NCBI RefSeq assembly: GCF_014384785.1
Contig: NZ_JACRSU010000002.1
Span: forward strand, 248,001-312,000
From: Congzhengia minquanensis
GTDB taxonomy: Bacteria > Bacillota > Clostridia > UBA1381 > UBA9506
DNA length: 64,000 nucleotides
Direction: 5' to 3'
Positions 27,846 through 37,907 of the stretch are shown here, piece by piece. The position numbers and the translations under genes are program-made. The notes beneath the pieces were generated by a model that saw only the letters and a list, made by a program, of their open reading frames with translations, was not told the DNA's origin and searched no databases. Each line of letters opens with the position of its first letter. Within the stretch, counting starts at the first letter, position 1.

Positions 27846-28508
27846 ATGAAAACAATTTTAATAATAGAAGACGATTTGAGCTTAAGTAATGGCATAATGC
27901 TGTCTTTAAAGAGTCTTGAATTTTCCATTCTGCAGGCTTTTAACCTTTTAGAAGCGAGAAAATATCTATCAAAGGCGGACTTAATTTTAATCGACATTAA
28001 CCTGCCTGACGGCAGCGGCCTTGACCTTTGCCGAGAAATAAAAGCACAGTCTGTTGTTCCCGTAATTTTTCTGACTGCAAACGACTTAGAGTCGGACATT
28101 GTAACGGGTTTGGAACTGGGCGCAGACGACTACATTACAAAACCGTTTAGCTTAGCAGTGCTGCGCGCCAGGGTAAACGCCGTACTGCGCCGCAACGACA
28201 AAGGAATGGTGCAATGCATTGGCCCTTTCCGGTTCGATTTTCAAAACATGGTATTTTATAAAAACGAAACGCCCATTGAAATGAGCAAAACGGAGCAGAA
28301 GCTGTTAAACCTGCTGGTTTCAAATGCGAACCATACCGTGACACGGGACAGGCTAATTGACTGCATTTGGACAAATGGCGCAGCTTTCGTGGATGAAAAC
28401 GCCCTGTCTGTTTCCATCAACCGGCTAAGAAACAAGCTTGAAGACAACCCCAAAAAACCAGAGTTTATTAAAACGGTGTACGGGCTTGGCTACCAATGGG
28501 AAAGTTAG
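27846..28508 (+). CDS. OmpR-family response regulator
   Basis: A 220-residue regulator. The receiver domain starts MKTILIIEDDLSL, with the phosphoacceptor Asp in LILIDINLPDGSG, Thr in IFLTAND and Lys in YITKPF. The winged-helix domain contains EMSKTEQKLLNLLVSNANHTVTR and LSVSINRLRNKLEDNPKKP. The ATG at 27846 is behind GAGGATAAG and is preferred to an upstream ATG at 27822. It is followed 11 bases later by its sensor kinase. It resembles the regulator at 29430 closely, suggesting duplication of the two-component pair. Confidence 0.9.
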   Translation: MKTILIIEDDLSLSNGIMLSLKSLEFSILQAFNLLEARKYLSKADLILIDINLPDGSGLDLCREIKAQSVVPVIFLTANDLESDIVTGLELGADDYITKPFSLAVLRARVNAVLRRNDKGMVQCIGPFRFDFQNMVFYKNETPIEMSKTEQKLLNLLVSNANHTVTRDRLIDCIWTNGAAFVDENALSVSINRLRNKLEDNPKKPEFIKTVYGLGYQWES

Positions 28509-28519
28509 GAGGTGCGGCT

Positions 28520-29419
28520 GTGATTGTTTCTGTAATTTTGTCGATGGCGGCGCTTGGCTGCCTTTTATATGCCGTTGTCGTTCAGATAAAATCTGTTCAA
28601 TTGGCCCAACGGCTGGAAATCATGCTGCAGACTGCAATTGCAGGTAATTTTGTGAAACAGCATTTCGACGAGAGCCGGCTTTCAAAGCTGGAAACTATGC
28701 TGTATCACCTGCTGTCGGCGGGCAACGAGCAAAGGCAGGCTATTGACAAAGAGCGAAGCCAAATTAAAGTGCTCATCAGCGATATCTCCCACCAGACAAA
28801 AACGCCGGTTGCTAACATGAAGCTCTATTCCGAGCTGTTATGCGAGCAGGAAACCCTTGATGAACCGGCGAAAGACCTGGCACGACAGGTGCGCTTCCAG
28901 GCAGATAAGCTGAATTTTTTAATCAGCTCCTTAATTAAGACTTCGCGCCTGGAGGCAGGCATTATTGCCGTAGCACCGAAAATCCAGGAAATATCCCCGC
29001 TTTTGAAAGATCTTTTCATGGCTTATCGCCCCCTGGCTGAAGAAAAAAACCTTCGTTTTACGGTAACGCCCGCCGCATTTTCTGCCGCCTATGACCCAAA
29101 GTGGACCTTTGAGGCGGTTTCAAACGTGGTGGACAACGCAATAAAATATACCCATGCAGGCGGCAGCGTATCGGTTTATGCAAAAGAGTTTGAGAGTTTT
29201 GTGTGTATCACAGTTTCCGACACGGGAATAGGAATTCATGAGTCGGAATATCCCAAAATTTTTCAGCGGTTTTACCGCAGTCCGGACGTAGCCGCCGAAA
29301 AGGGCGTGGGCATCGGTCTATATTTAACAAGGGAAATTATCTCCAAACAAGGCGGATATGTAACGGTGAAATCTGCCAAAGGCCACGGCACAGAGTTTAA
29401 CTTATTTTTAGCGAAGTGA
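28520..29419 (+). CDS. Short sensor histidine kinase (intramembrane-sensing type)
   Basis: A 299-residue kinase. The start is GTG 28520, seven bases after AGGAGG; an upstream ATG at 28496 lies inside the regulator gene. It begins with one clear hydrophobic helix (VIVSVILSMAALGCLLYAVVV) and almost no extracellular part. The H-box is SDISHQTKTPVANMKLYSELL, the N box NVVDNAIKYT and the G boxes VSDTGIGIHESE and GVGIGLYLTREIISKQGG. Kinases of this compact type often sense through a partner ABC transporter of the BceAB kind, and two such transporters lie downstream. Confidence 0.88.
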   Translation: MIVSVILSMAALGCLLYAVVVQIKSVQLAQRLEIMLQTAIAGNFVKQHFDESRLSKLETMLYHLLSAGNEQRQAIDKERSQIKVLISDISHQTKTPVANMKLYSELLCEQETLDEPAKDLARQVRFQADKLNFLISSLIKTSRLEAGIIAVAPKIQEISPLLKDLFMAYRPLAEEKNLRFTVTPAAFSAAYDPKWTFEAVSNVVDNAIKYTHAGGSVSVYAKEFESFVCITVSDTGIGIHESEYPKIFQRFYRSPDVAAEKGVGIGLYLTREIISKQGGYVTVKSAKGHGTEFNLFLAK

Positions 29420-29429
29420 GGTTGATGAC

Positions 29430-30122
29430 ATGAACAACGCCATTTTATTGATAGAAGACGACGACAGCCTGCGCCGGGGTATCTGCGTAAAGCTGAAAAA
29501 GGAAGGCTACGACGTGCTTTGTGCCGAAACGCTGGCTGCGGCAAACGCATTGTTTTCTGCAAACAGAGTTTCGCTGATTATCTGCGACATTGGCCTGCCA
29601 GACGGCAGCGGCCTTGACTTTTGCCGGGAGGTAAGAAGGGAAAGCAACGTTATGTTCCTGTTTCTCACGGCGCAGGACACGGAAATTGACATGGTGAACG
29701 GCTATGAGGCCGGCGCAGACGACTATATTACCAAACCCTTTCCGCTGATGGTTTTAATTTCGAAGGTAAACGCCATAATGCGCAGAACCAAACCGGAGGA
29801 AAAATTTGTTATATGCTCCGGAGATATTATGTTCGATTTAAAACAAAACCGTGCAAAACGCAGCGGTGCATATCTTTCTTTAACCGCCAACGAGCAAAAG
29901 CTTTTGCTCCTTTTTTTAAAAAATCCCATGCAGGTTCTTTCCAAAAATCAGCTGTTGGAGTCCCTTTGGGACTCAGGGGGCAACTTTGTAGACGAAAACA
30001 CGCTGGCTGTGAACATTCGCCGTCTGCGCGAAAAAATAGAAACCGACCCCTCCCATCCGGTTTACATTAAAAATATCCGCGGGCTGGGTTATATTTGGGA
30101 AAGGGCGTGTGAAACAAAATGA
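29430..30122 (+). CDS. OmpR-family response regulator
   Basis: A 230-residue regulator with receiver (ILLIEDDDSLRRGI, Asp in IICDIGLPDGSG, Thr in FLTAQD, Lys in YITKPF). The DNA-binding domain contains LTANEQKLLLLFLKNPMQVLSKNQLLESLWD and LAVNIRRLREKIETDPSHP. It starts 11 bases after the previous kinase and its stop overlaps the next kinase start by four bases (ATGA). It probably binds the GTAAG-type repeats ahead of the adjacent ABC transporter units. Confidence 0.9.
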   Translation: MNNAILLIEDDDSLRRGICVKLKKEGYDVLCAETLAAANALFSANRVSLIICDIGLPDGSGLDFCREVRRESNVMFLFLTAQDTEIDMVNGYEAGADDYITKPFPLMVLISKVNAIMRRTKPEEKFVICSGDIMFDLKQNRAKRSGAYLSLTANEQKLLLLFLKNPMQVLSKNQLLESLWDSGGNFVDENTLAVNIRRLREKIETDPSHPVYIKNIRGLGYIWERACETK

Positions 30123-31345
30123 ACCGGCCGCTGAAACGCAGCCTTGCTGCCTGTCTGATTGCCGTAACCGTGTTCACCGCTGCTTTTTCTACCTTTGCGT
30201 TTTTTTTTGTAAAAGAGGCCTACCGGCAGGAAATTAACACGGTAATTAACATTGCAGGCGCAGTTTTGCCCGAAAATTCAAATGCCGAGCAGCCGTTTCT
30301 CGCCGCTGCAAAAGGAGAAACTGACGCTTTTGAAACAGGAAGTACAATTTTGGGCAAATATGGGTATAATGAACACATGCGCCTTTTGGAAAACAGCGGC
30401 TATAAAAAAACGGTTATCATTCTTTTTGCAGTCACCTGGGGATTGTGGGCAGTTTTAACACTTTTCATTCTTGCCTTTTTTATCAGTATCAAGCGCAGAC
30501 AAAGCCGGCAGGAAAAAAGCATTGCCCAGGTGTTAGAGGGCTATTTTTCCGACGATTTCTCTTTTTTAAAAGATGCAGAAAAACAGCGTCTTTTGTTAAA
30601 CCGGCAGTTTGCCGATACACTTTTCAAGCTGGGCAGGAACTTAGAGTATAAATCTTTGCTTCTGGCAGAGGAAAAAAACAACACTAAATCTTTGGTGACA
30701 GACATCTCCCACCAGCTGAAAACGCCCATTGCGGCGCTTTCCACCTGCTTAACCGTGCTTTCTGAGGCAGATTCCCAGGAACAGAAAACAGAATTTTTAG
30801 CCCGAAGTTTGCTGCAGGTGGACAAATTAAGACTGCTTGCCGACGCGCTGATGAACGTGTCGCGCTTAGAAACCGGCATGATTTCCCTCCAAAAAGAAAA
30901 AGTGAATCTTTCAGATTTATTGGTTCGCGCAGTGAATGGCATTTACGACAAGTCAATGAAAAAAAACATTGCCATTGAAACGTCGGACTTTAAAGATTTG
31001 AACTTAAATCTCGACCCGAAATGGACGGCAGAGGCTATTATGAACGTGCTGGACAACGCTTTAAAATACAGCCCTGAACACAGCAAAATTTCAATTCATG
31101 TGCAACCGCTTTATTCCTTTGTGCGGGTCGAAATAACAGACTGCGGCATTGGAATTGAAAAAAGCGAACAGAACAAAATTTTCAGGCGGTTTTACCGCGG
31201 CACGACCCCTGAGGTAAAAAACAGCGAGGGCAGCGGCATTGGGCTTTATCTCACCCGCAGGATTTTAGAGGAACAGGGTGGCACCATTTCGGTGAAATCG
31301 GAACCAGGCAAAGGCGCCGCTTTTATTCTTCAGCTTCCGCTGTAA
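30119..31345 (+). CDS. Sensor histidine kinase
   Basis: A 408-residue kinase with two membrane helices (residues ~10-32 and ~98-122) flanking a short extracellular region of about 65 residues. The H-box is TDISHQLKTPIAALSTCLTVL, the N box NVLDNALKYSPEH and the G boxes ITDCGIGIEKSEQNKIF and GSGIGLYLTRRILEEQGG. Partner of the overlapping regulator. Its stop codon lies inside the first of four TGTAAG repeats that precede the transporter genes. Confidence 0.88.
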   Translation: MNRPLKRSLAACLIAVTVFTAAFSTFAFFFVKEAYRQEINTVINIAGAVLPENSNAEQPFLAAAKGETDAFETGSTILGKYGYNEHMRLLENSGYKKTVIILFAVTWGLWAVLTLFILAFFISIKRRQSRQEKSIAQVLEGYFSDDFSFLKDAEKQRLLLNRQFADTLFKLGRNLEYKSLLLAEEKNNTKSLVTDISHQLKTPIAALSTCLTVLSEADSQEQKTEFLARSLLQVDKLRLLADALMNVSRLETGMISLQKEKVNLSDLLVRAVNGIYDKSMKKNIAIETSDFKDLNLNLDPKWTAEAIMNVLDNALKYSPEHSKISIHVQPLYSFVRVEITDCGIGIEKSEQNKIFRRFYRGTTPEVKNSEGSGIGLYLTRRILEEQGGTISVKSEPGKGAAFILQLPL

Positions 31346-31396
31346 GCAAACTGTAAGGCTGTTTGTAAGAAAAATGTAAGATTCCCCTGATAAAAT
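31341..31396 (+). promoter_or_regulatory. Promoter with four TGTAAG repeats before the first MacB/BceB-like transporter
   Basis: TGTAAG occurs at 31341, 31352, 31364 and 31375, that is, two pairs of 11-bp-spaced direct repeats. They lead into an extended -10, TGATAAAAT (TAAAAT 31391-31396), without a good -35. The pattern fits a promoter activated by an OmpR-family regulator. Confidence 0.6.
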
Positions 31397-31421
31397 GGAA
31401 TTATAAAAAGGAGGAATCATC

Positions 31422-32090
31422 ATGAATGTCATTTTAGAAACAAAGGATTTATGTAAGCACTACGGTGCTGGTGAAAGCCTGGTAAAGGCCATTGACCACG
31501 CCGACATTTCTATTTTCCAGCATGAATTTGTTGCCATTGTTGGAAAATCTGGCAGCGGAAAGTCTACGCTGCTGCACCTTTTGGGCGGACTGGACTACCC
31601 CACCTCCGGCGAGGTTTTCGTGGACGGCGAAAACATTGCTGCATACAGCGAAAACAGTTTGGCTGTGATCCGCCGCCGCAAAATTGGGTTTGTGTTTCAG
31701 GCATTTAACCTGGTGCCCTCGCTGAACGTATGGGAAAACATTGTGCTTCCTTTAGGGTTGGATGGGCGCCGGCCGGACACGGCATTTGTAAAAGACATTA
31801 TCAGCACACTGGGGCTTAACAGCAAGGTGAAAAGTTTGCCCAACACGCTGTCAGGCGGTCAGCAGCAGCGGGTTGCCAATGCCCGGGCCCTGGCGGCAAA
31901 GCCCGCCATTATTTTAGCGGACGAGCCCACGGGAAATTTAGATACCAAAACCGGCGACGAGGTCATCGCTCTGCTTAAAACAAGCGCAAAAAAATATGGC
32001 CAGACGCTGGTGGTAATTACCCACAATGAGGACATTGCCCAAATGGCAGACCGCACCATTATAATTGAAGACGGCAAGGTGGTGAAATAG
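31422..32090 (+). CDS. ABC transporter ATP-binding protein, MacB/BceA type
   Basis: A 222-residue ATPase. Walker A is GKSGSGKST near residue 40, the Q-loop is in [18 protein letters not shown], the signature is LSGGQQQR and Walker B is [12 protein letters not shown], followed by the H-loop VITHNED. The signature is followed by VANARAL, where VAIARAL is usual. It pairs with the FtsX-type permease that starts two bases later. Likely role: resistance to, or sensing of, cell-wall-active peptides together with the upstream two-component systems. Confidence 0.93.
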   Translation: MNVILETKDLCKHYGAGESLVKAIDHADISIFQHEFVAIVGKSGSGKSTLLHLLGGLDYPTSGEVFVDGENIAAYSENSLAVIRRRKIGFVFQAFNLVPSLNVWENIVLPLGLDGRRPDTAFVKDIISTLGLNSKVKSLPNTLSGGQQQRVANARALAAKPAIILADEPTGNLDTKTGDEVIALLKTSAKKYGQTLVVITHNEDIAQMADRTIIIEDGKVVK

Positions 32091-32091
32091 C

Positions 32092-34548
32092 ATGAATTCA
32101 CTCACCTCTCTTGCAAAAAGCCGGATTAAATTTAACAAGAGCAGAACGGTGTTCACCGTTATTTCCATCATGCTCACCACCCTGCTGCTCATGAGCTTGG
32201 GCACCTCTGTAGCGGGGTTGATTAACAACCAGAAATATGCGGTATCGCACACCGCCAACCACCACGCCCGCATGAAAAACTTAACGGCCCGGCAGCTTAA
32301 CCTGCTTACCAACCATGTGGATGTTGAAGCAGTGGAGGCCTCAGAAATATTTGCCAGAATTCAATATGAAAAAATGACCGGATTTTTAAGCCTCACAAAG
32401 GCCGTGAAAGGTTCTGTTTTCCACAGTGCGGGAAACTTAACTGAGGGCAGGCTGCCCGAAGCTCCGAACGAAATCTGCGGCCCTCCTGCGTTTTTTGAGC
32501 GAATGGGCACGAGCCCTGAAATTGGAAACACGCTGTCTATTACGTTTCGTCCCGGGGAAACTGAATATGTAACACGGGAATTTACTATTTGCGGTCTCGT
32601 TTCCCAGGCGGATGTTTCAAAACTTAACGTGAGCGACGACAGGATCGCCTATGGCGCCAGCATTTCAGAAGCATTAATCCGCGAGTTTTTCCCGGAGGAG
32701 GAACGCTCCTTTTCCGCTGCAATCCGCGTAAACGGCGAAAACAATTTAAACTACGACGCGATGAAAGCGCGGATTGCGTCCGTTGCAGAAGACATTGGGC
32801 TAAACAAAGACGATTTAGACTTTAACACCGAATATTTAATGGTGATGACAGACCCCGGCCAGGATATTTTAGCAGGCTCGGTGCTGATCGCGCTCATCAT
32901 TGCGCTCTTTGCAGGTCTTGTTATTTACAGCATTTATTACGTGTCTGTCATTACCGATGTGCAGGAAATCGGAAAGCTGAAAGCCCTGGGGGCGTCGAAA
33001 AAACAAATCCGCCGTCTGCTGCAGCTTGAGGGGCTGTTTGCCTCCCTCATTGCCCTGCCGGTTGGGTTGGTGTTAGGATACTTAATTCCCAAGCTGGGGC
33101 TTCCCATGCTCATGAGCGCCATGTCGAAATACAGCGTTTATGCCGAGCTGCCCGAAGGCGGAATTTCCATGTTTTCTCTTCCCGTTACGCTGGGGGTTAT
33201 CCTCGTTGTGCTTGTTACGGTGTTCCTCTCTCTTTTAAAACCGCTGTCAATGGCTTCAAAAATTTCACCTGTTGAGGCCATCCGGTATCAAGAAACCAGC
33301 TCAGACAAGCGGAAAGAGCGGGAGGGCTGCAACACCTTAAACTTAACCCGTTTAAGCTGGGCAAATCTTGCACGGAATAAAAAAAGAACCGTTGTTACCA
33401 TTGTGACCATGGGGCTGAGCTGTGTGCTGTTCATCAGCCTTGCCGCGGTGGCAAACAGCATGAGCATTGACGACTTTGCCCGCAGAACGCTGCCGGAGGG
33501 CGATTTCATGATTTCTTTAGACGCATCTTACAACGACAAGACCTATCCGGAAAATAATTTAGACCGAGTGCAGATGCACTCTCCCTTTGACGATGCTTTG
33601 CTCAATAAAATCAAATCCATTCCCGGCGTTACGGCTGTTGACACAGAAAACGCAATGCTGGCAGGCGCCGACTCAGACTCTGAAGTGTTTGCCGGCGGGA
33701 CCCGCGCCGGAATTGGCTGCTTCACCCGGGAGGACATTCCAAAGCTGAAAAAAGACTTAAAACGGGGCGACTTGGATTATGACGCGCTTTTGGCAAACCA
33801 CGGCTTGATATATTGTTACGACACCATTTTAGAAAAAGAAGGATTTTCCATGAACCAGCGGCTGTCTTTGTCGTTTTTCCGCGGGGACAAGCAAATTCCT
33901 TTTAATGGTGAAATTGCTGCCAGCGGCTCTTGGGGAAAAATGAGTTTTATGCTGCCGAAAGAGCTGTTCGATCAGCTGGCCGGGGATTTAAACACCACCA
34001 TAGCGCTATATATTCACGCAGAGCCGGAGCAGTTCGGCGCCGTGAAAGCACAGCTTCAGGAAATAACCGGACAAAACCAGCTGTTTAAGCTATATTCCAT
34101 GGACGAGGAGCGGGACATTGCAAAGCTTTCCATTAACATGATAAAATATCCGATGTATGCAATCTTAATTTTAATTGGTATTATCAGTTTTATGAACCTC
34201 ATCAATACCATGGTAACCAGCATTATAACCCGAAAGCGGGAGCTTGCCATGCTGCAGGCCATTGGTCTTTCCGACAAACAGCTTGTAAAAATGCTTTCTA
34301 AAGAGGGAATGGTGTTCACCATGGGTACGCTGCTTGCTGCGCTAACTGTGGGAAATCTTTTGGGCTATTTGGTGTTTTTATACGGAAGGAACACAGGCTT
34401 TATGGAGGTGCAGATTTACCACTATCCGCTGATTGAAACCATCGGGCTTGGGCTGGCGCTGATTTTGGGACAAATGGCAATTACGTTCTTCATTTCCAAA
34501 CGAATTCACAAAGAGAGCCTGGTTACGCGGATGAGAAGCGGCGAGTAA
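32092..34548 (+). CDS. FtsX/MacB-type ABC transporter permease
   Basis: An 818-residue permease with two FtsX modules. The first has a helix at ~20-45, an extracellular domain, and three helices around 260-370 ([21 protein letters not shown] between them). The second repeats this from ~430, with a large extracellular domain and three helices near 690-800 ([21 protein letters not shown]). This eight-helix layout is seen in peptide-exporting or peptide-sensing permeases. Paralogous to the permease at 35337. Whether it exports peptides, flips lipid-bound targets or senses drugs cannot be settled from sequence. Confidence 0.88.
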   Translation: MNSLTSLAKSRIKFNKSRTVFTVISIMLTTLLLMSLGTSVAGLINNQKYAVSHTANHHARMKNLTARQLNLLTNHVDVEAVEASEIFARIQYEKMTGFLSLTKAVKGSVFHSAGNLTEGRLPEAPNEICGPPAFFERMGTSPEIGNTLSITFRPGETEYVTREFTICGLVSQADVSKLNVSDDRIAYGASISEALIREFFPEEERSFSAAIRVNGENNLNYDAMKARIASVAEDIGLNKDDLDFNTEYLMVMTDPGQDILAGSVLIALIIALFAGLVIYSIYYVSVITDVQEIGKLKALGASKKQIRRLLQLEGLFASLIALPVGLVLGYLIPKLGLPMLMSAMSKYSVYAELPEGGISMFSLPVTLGVILVVLVTVFLSLLKPLSMASKISPVEAIRYQETSSDKRKEREGCNTLNLTRLSWANLARNKKRTVVTIVTMGLSCVLFISLAAVANSMSIDDFARRTLPEGDFMISLDASYNDKTYPENNLDRVQMHSPFDDALLNKIKSIPGVTAVDTENAMLAGADSDSEVFAGGTRAGIGCFTREDIPKLKKDLKRGDLDYDALLANHGLIYCYDTILEKEGFSMNQRLSLSFFRGDKQIPFNGEIAASGSWGKMSFMLPKELFDQLAGDLNTTIALYIHAEPEQFGAVKAQLQEITGQNQLFKLYSMDEERDIAKLSINMIKYPMYAILILIGIISFMNLINTMVTSIITRKRELAMLQAIGLSDKQLVKMLSKEGMVFTMGTLLAALTVGNLLGYLVFLYGRNTGFMEVQIYHYPLIETIGLGLALILGQMAITFFISKRIHKESLVTRMRSGE

Positions 34549-34568
34549 ACCATAAATTCTTTCAAAAC

Positions 34569-34658
34569 TGTAACCTTTTCGTAAGATTCTCGAAAGAACC
34601 GTTTGATATAATCATGTGCGAAGGATAAAAAATCTTTGCACATGATTTTTTTAGGAGG
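34569..34658 (+). promoter_or_regulatory. Promoter overlapping a terminator ahead of the second transporter
   Basis: GTAAC (34570) and GTAAG (34581) form an 11-bp-spaced repeat. TATAAT (34607-34612) is preceded by TGA (extended -10). A hairpin with ATCATGTGC (34611-34619) and GCACATGAT (34638-34646) plus a run of seven Ts follows, ending just before AGGAGG (34653-34658). The expected transcription start (~34619) falls at the end of the 5' arm, so transcripts from this promoter would lack it. Readthrough RNA from upstream would contain the whole terminator. Confidence 0.65.
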
Positions 34659-34666
34659 TTAAACAT

Positions 34667-35344
34667 ATGGAAATTCTCAAAACCCACAATTTAAAAAAAT
34701 ATTACGGCGAAGGAAGCACCGTGGTAAAGGCCTTAGACGGGGTGAACCTAAGCGCCCAAAAAGGCGAGTTTGCCGCAATTGTCGGCACTTCCGGCAGCGG
34801 AAAGTCAACGCTTTTGCACATGCTTGGCGGTTTAGACCGCGCAACTGAGGGCAGCGTTACCGTAGACGGCACCGATATTTTTAAGCTAAAGGACGACGAG
34901 CTTACCATTTTTCGCCGCAGAAAAATTGGATTTGTTTTTCAAAGCTATAACCTGGTGCCGGTGCTGAATGTATATGAGAACATCGTGCTGCCAATTGAAC
35001 TGGACGGTGAGAAAGTGGACCACTCCTTTGTAAACTCCATCATCGCGACGCTGGGATTAGAGTCAAAACTTACCAATTTGCCAAACCAGCTTTCCGGCGG
35101 CCAGCAGCAGCGTGTTGCCATTGCCCGGGCGCTGGCAACCAAGCCAGCCATTATTCTAGCCGACGAGCCAACAGGAAACTTAGACAGCAAAACCAGCTTA
35201 GATGTGCTGGGGCTTTTAAAGGTAACCAGCGAAAAATTTGGCCAGACCATTGTTATGATTACCCACAACGAGGAACTGGCGCAGATGGCTCAGCGCATTA
35301 TCCGCATTGAAGACGGCAGAATTGCAGGTGACCGCAATGTATAA
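34667..35344 (+). CDS. ABC transporter ATP-binding protein, MacB/BceA type
   Basis: A 225-residue ATPase with Walker A GTSGSGKST, Q-loop FVFQSYNLVPVLNVYENI, signature [15 protein letters not shown] and Walker [13 protein letters not shown]. It is very similar to the ATPase at 31422 and is probably a duplicate. Its stop overlaps the next permease start by eight bases. Confidence 0.93.
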   Translation: MEILKTHNLKKYYGEGSTVVKALDGVNLSAQKGEFAAIVGTSGSGKSTLLHMLGGLDRATEGSVTVDGTDIFKLKDDELTIFRRRKIGFVFQSYNLVPVLNVYENIVLPIELDGEKVDHSFVNSIIATLGLESKLTNLPNQLSGGQQQRVAIARALATKPAIILADEPTGNLDSKTSLDVLGLLKVTSEKFGQTIVMITHNEELAQMAQRIIRIEDGRIAGDRNV

Positions 35345-37871
35345 GGTAAGCAACAAAAAAGTGATTTCACGCATTGCAGGCAAAAGCTTTTGGGCCAACA
35401 AATCGCGCAATATCATTGCTATTGCCGCAATTGCCTTAACTGCCGTTTTGTTCACCGCCCTTTTCACGGTGGGCAGCGGGCTGGTAGAAAATTTTCAAAA
35501 GCAAACTATGCGCCAGGCCGGAGGCGACGGCATGGCCGTTATAAAATATATTACTGATGAACAGTTTGACACAATAAAAAAACACAAACTGATAAAAGAG
35601 CTTTCTTATAACAGAATTTTATGCGACAGCGTTGATAATGAGGAACTTTTAAAGCGCCGGGGCGAGTTTTATTACATGGACGACACCGCCTTAAAGCTTG
35701 GTTTTTGCGAACCTACCACAGGCAGAAAGCCCGAAAAGGCGAACGAGCTGATTTTAGACACCAAAGCCATAAAAATGCTGGGGGCAAAACAGGAAATTGG
35801 GGCACCGGTAACGTTAGAGCTTACGGTGCACGGCCAAAAGGTGACACGGGATTTTGTTATTTCCGGCTGGTGGGAACCAGACCCGGTGTTTAACGTTTCC
35901 ATGCTGATAACCTCTCGTGCATATATGGAGGAACATATCGGCGAGCTGTATAACAGCTATAAAGAAAATTATGACATGACGGGTGTTATCAACAGCTACA
36001 TGATGTTTTCAAACTCCCTAAGCTTAGAAAACAAGCTAGAGCGGGTACTTACAGAGTCCGGCTATTCACAACGCGAGGAAGACCCCAATTACATTGCGTC
36101 TAATGTAAACTGGTCTTATCTCACCACGAACTTTTCCATGGACCCGCCCACCGTTATCGGCGTTTTAGCCGCTCTGCTTTTAATTATTCTTACAGGCTAT
36201 CTGATCATTTATAACATTTTTCAGATTTCTGTAATTAAAGACATTCGGTTTTACGGACTTTTAAAAACCATAGGCACCACCGGAAAACAAATTAAGAAAA
36301 TCATCCGGCGGCAGGCGCTGGTTCTGGCCGCAATCGGCATTCCCATCGGGTTGGTTGCGGGCTACTTTGTCGGCTGCTCTCTGGTACCCGTTATTTTAAG
36401 CCAAACCTTTGCAAGGGGCGCGCAGTTTACCACCACCGCCAACCCGATTATCTTTATCGGCGCCCTTTTGTTTGCCCTCATCACCGTGTTTTTAAGCACA
36501 AATAAACCGGGCAAAATTGCAGCCAGCGTCTCCCCTGTTGAGGCGGTGCGGTATACCGATGCCGGACATTCAAAAAAGAAAGGCAAAAAAACAAAGCGCG
36601 GTTCGCGTATTTCGGCAATGGCTGTTTCCAACCTGAGCAGAAATAAAAAAAGAACCGTTTTAGTGGTAATTTCCATGTCCATGAGCTTAATTTTGTTTAA
36701 CACGGTTTATACCTTTAGCCGTGGGTTCGACATGGATAAGTTTCTTTCAAAGTTTGTAGATACCGACTTTTTAATTGCCCACGCTGACTATTTTAACTAC
36801 GATTTCCACGGCCCGGAAAATGCTGTTTCTGAAAGCTTTATTGAGGCCGTGAAGCAGCAGTCTGGATTTTCAGAGGGCGGAAGGTTTTATGCCAACATGG
36901 ACGCAGAAACTTTTTCTCTCGAATATGTAACCAGTAAACAGTATAACGTAGACCCCGAGGGGCGGCCGATGTGCTTCGTGTATGGTGCAGATGACCTGCC
37001 CTTGGCCCGCTTAGACGTTTTAGAGGGTGAAATCGACATGGAGAAATTAAAAACCGGGAAATATATTTTAGAAGGCGTGGAGCTTCATGACGACGGCAGT
37101 CCGGAGTGGAGTTCGTCGCACTATAAAATCGGCGACACGGTAACGCTGCACAACCGCAAGGGCTTAAGCGACAAGCGGAATGGCAATGAGCCGCAAATCC
37201 GCTCCTTTGAGGTGATGGCAAAGGTAGCTGTTGAAACATATACCAATTCCTGCGGCCGCGGGTCTGATTTTTCCTTTTACCTGCCGGCTGATATCTACAA
37301 AGAAATGGTTGCAAACCCGGGGGTGATGAGCTTTGTCTTTAATGTAGAAGACAAGGACGAACCCGCTATGGACGCATTTTTAAAACAATATACGGAAAAC
37401 GCAGAGCCCGTGATGAATTTTAGCTCCAAGGGCACCCGCGTCAGCGAGTTTGAAGGACTCCGCAGCATGGTGCTGCTGGTAGGCGGTGCGCTGAGTTTGG
37501 TAATTGGCTTAATTGGCGTTTTAAACTTTGTAAACTCCACCCTGACCAGCATTATTACAAGACGCCGGGAGTTTGCCATGATGCAGTCCATTGGCATGAC
37601 GAAATCACAGCTTCAGAAAATGCTGATTTTAGAGGGATTTTACTATGCATTGGCCGCGGCTGTGGTGTCGTTATTGGGCAGCATTTTGTTCTCCGGCGTA
37701 ATTGTGAAAGCCATTTCGGGTAATCTGTGGTTTTTCTCTTTCCAGTTTACGCTGCTGCCGCTCATCTGCACCATTCCGCTTCTATTGATAATTGGCATGA
37801 TTTTGCCGCCCATTGTTTTAAGAAACGTAACAAAGCAAAGCATTGTGGAACGGTTACGGGAAAACGAATAA
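35337..37871 (+). CDS. FtsX/MacB-type ABC transporter permease
   Basis: An 844-residue two-module FtsX permease, paralogous to the one at 32092. The start ATG 35337 sits inside the end of the ATPase gene behind GCAGGTGA; an upstream ATG at 35307 has no ribosome site. Conserved loops read FYGLLKTIGTTGKQIKKIIRRQA and FAMMQSIGMTKSQLQKMLILEG. The extracellular domains differ strongly from those of the first permease, so the two transporters probably meet different ligands. Confidence 0.88.
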   Translation: MYKVSNKKVISRIAGKSFWANKSRNIIAIAAIALTAVLFTALFTVGSGLVENFQKQTMRQAGGDGMAVIKYITDEQFDTIKKHKLIKELSYNRILCDSVDNEELLKRRGEFYYMDDTALKLGFCEPTTGRKPEKANELILDTKAIKMLGAKQEIGAPVTLELTVHGQKVTRDFVISGWWEPDPVFNVSMLITSRAYMEEHIGELYNSYKENYDMTGVINSYMMFSNSLSLENKLERVLTESGYSQREEDPNYIASNVNWSYLTTNFSMDPPTVIGVLAALLLIILTGYLIIYNIFQISVIKDIRFYGLLKTIGTTGKQIKKIIRRQALVLAAIGIPIGLVAGYFVGCSLVPVILSQTFARGAQFTTTANPIIFIGALLFALITVFLSTNKPGKIAASVSPVEAVRYTDAGHSKKKGKKTKRGSRISAMAVSNLSRNKKRTVLVVISMSMSLILFNTVYTFSRGFDMDKFLSKFVDTDFLIAHADYFNYDFHGPENAVSESFIEAVKQQSGFSEGGRFYANMDAETFSLEYVTSKQYNVDPEGRPMCFVYGADDLPLARLDVLEGEIDMEKLKTGKYILEGVELHDDGSPEWSSSHYKIGDTVTLHNRKGLSDKRNGNEPQIRSFEVMAKVAVETYTNSCGRGSDFSFYLPADIYKEMVANPGVMSFVFNVEDKDEPAMDAFLKQYTENAEPVMNFSSKGTRVSEFEGLRSMVLLVGGALSLVIGLIGVLNFVNSTLTSIITRRREFAMMQSIGMTKSQLQKMLILEGFYYALAAAVVSLLGSILFSGVIVKAISGNLWFFSFQFTLLPLICTIPLLLIIGMILPPIVLRNVTKQSIVERLRENE

Positions 37872-37872
37872 G

Positions 37873-37904
37873 AAACGGCCGCAGCACATGCTGCGGCCGT
37901 TTTT
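37873..37904. terminator. Bidirectional terminator between permease and M16 protease
   Basis: AAACGGCCGCAGCA (37873-37886) pairs with its complement (37889-37902); T-runs on both strands serve the convergent genes. Confidence 0.88.
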
Positions 37905-37907
37905 GCT

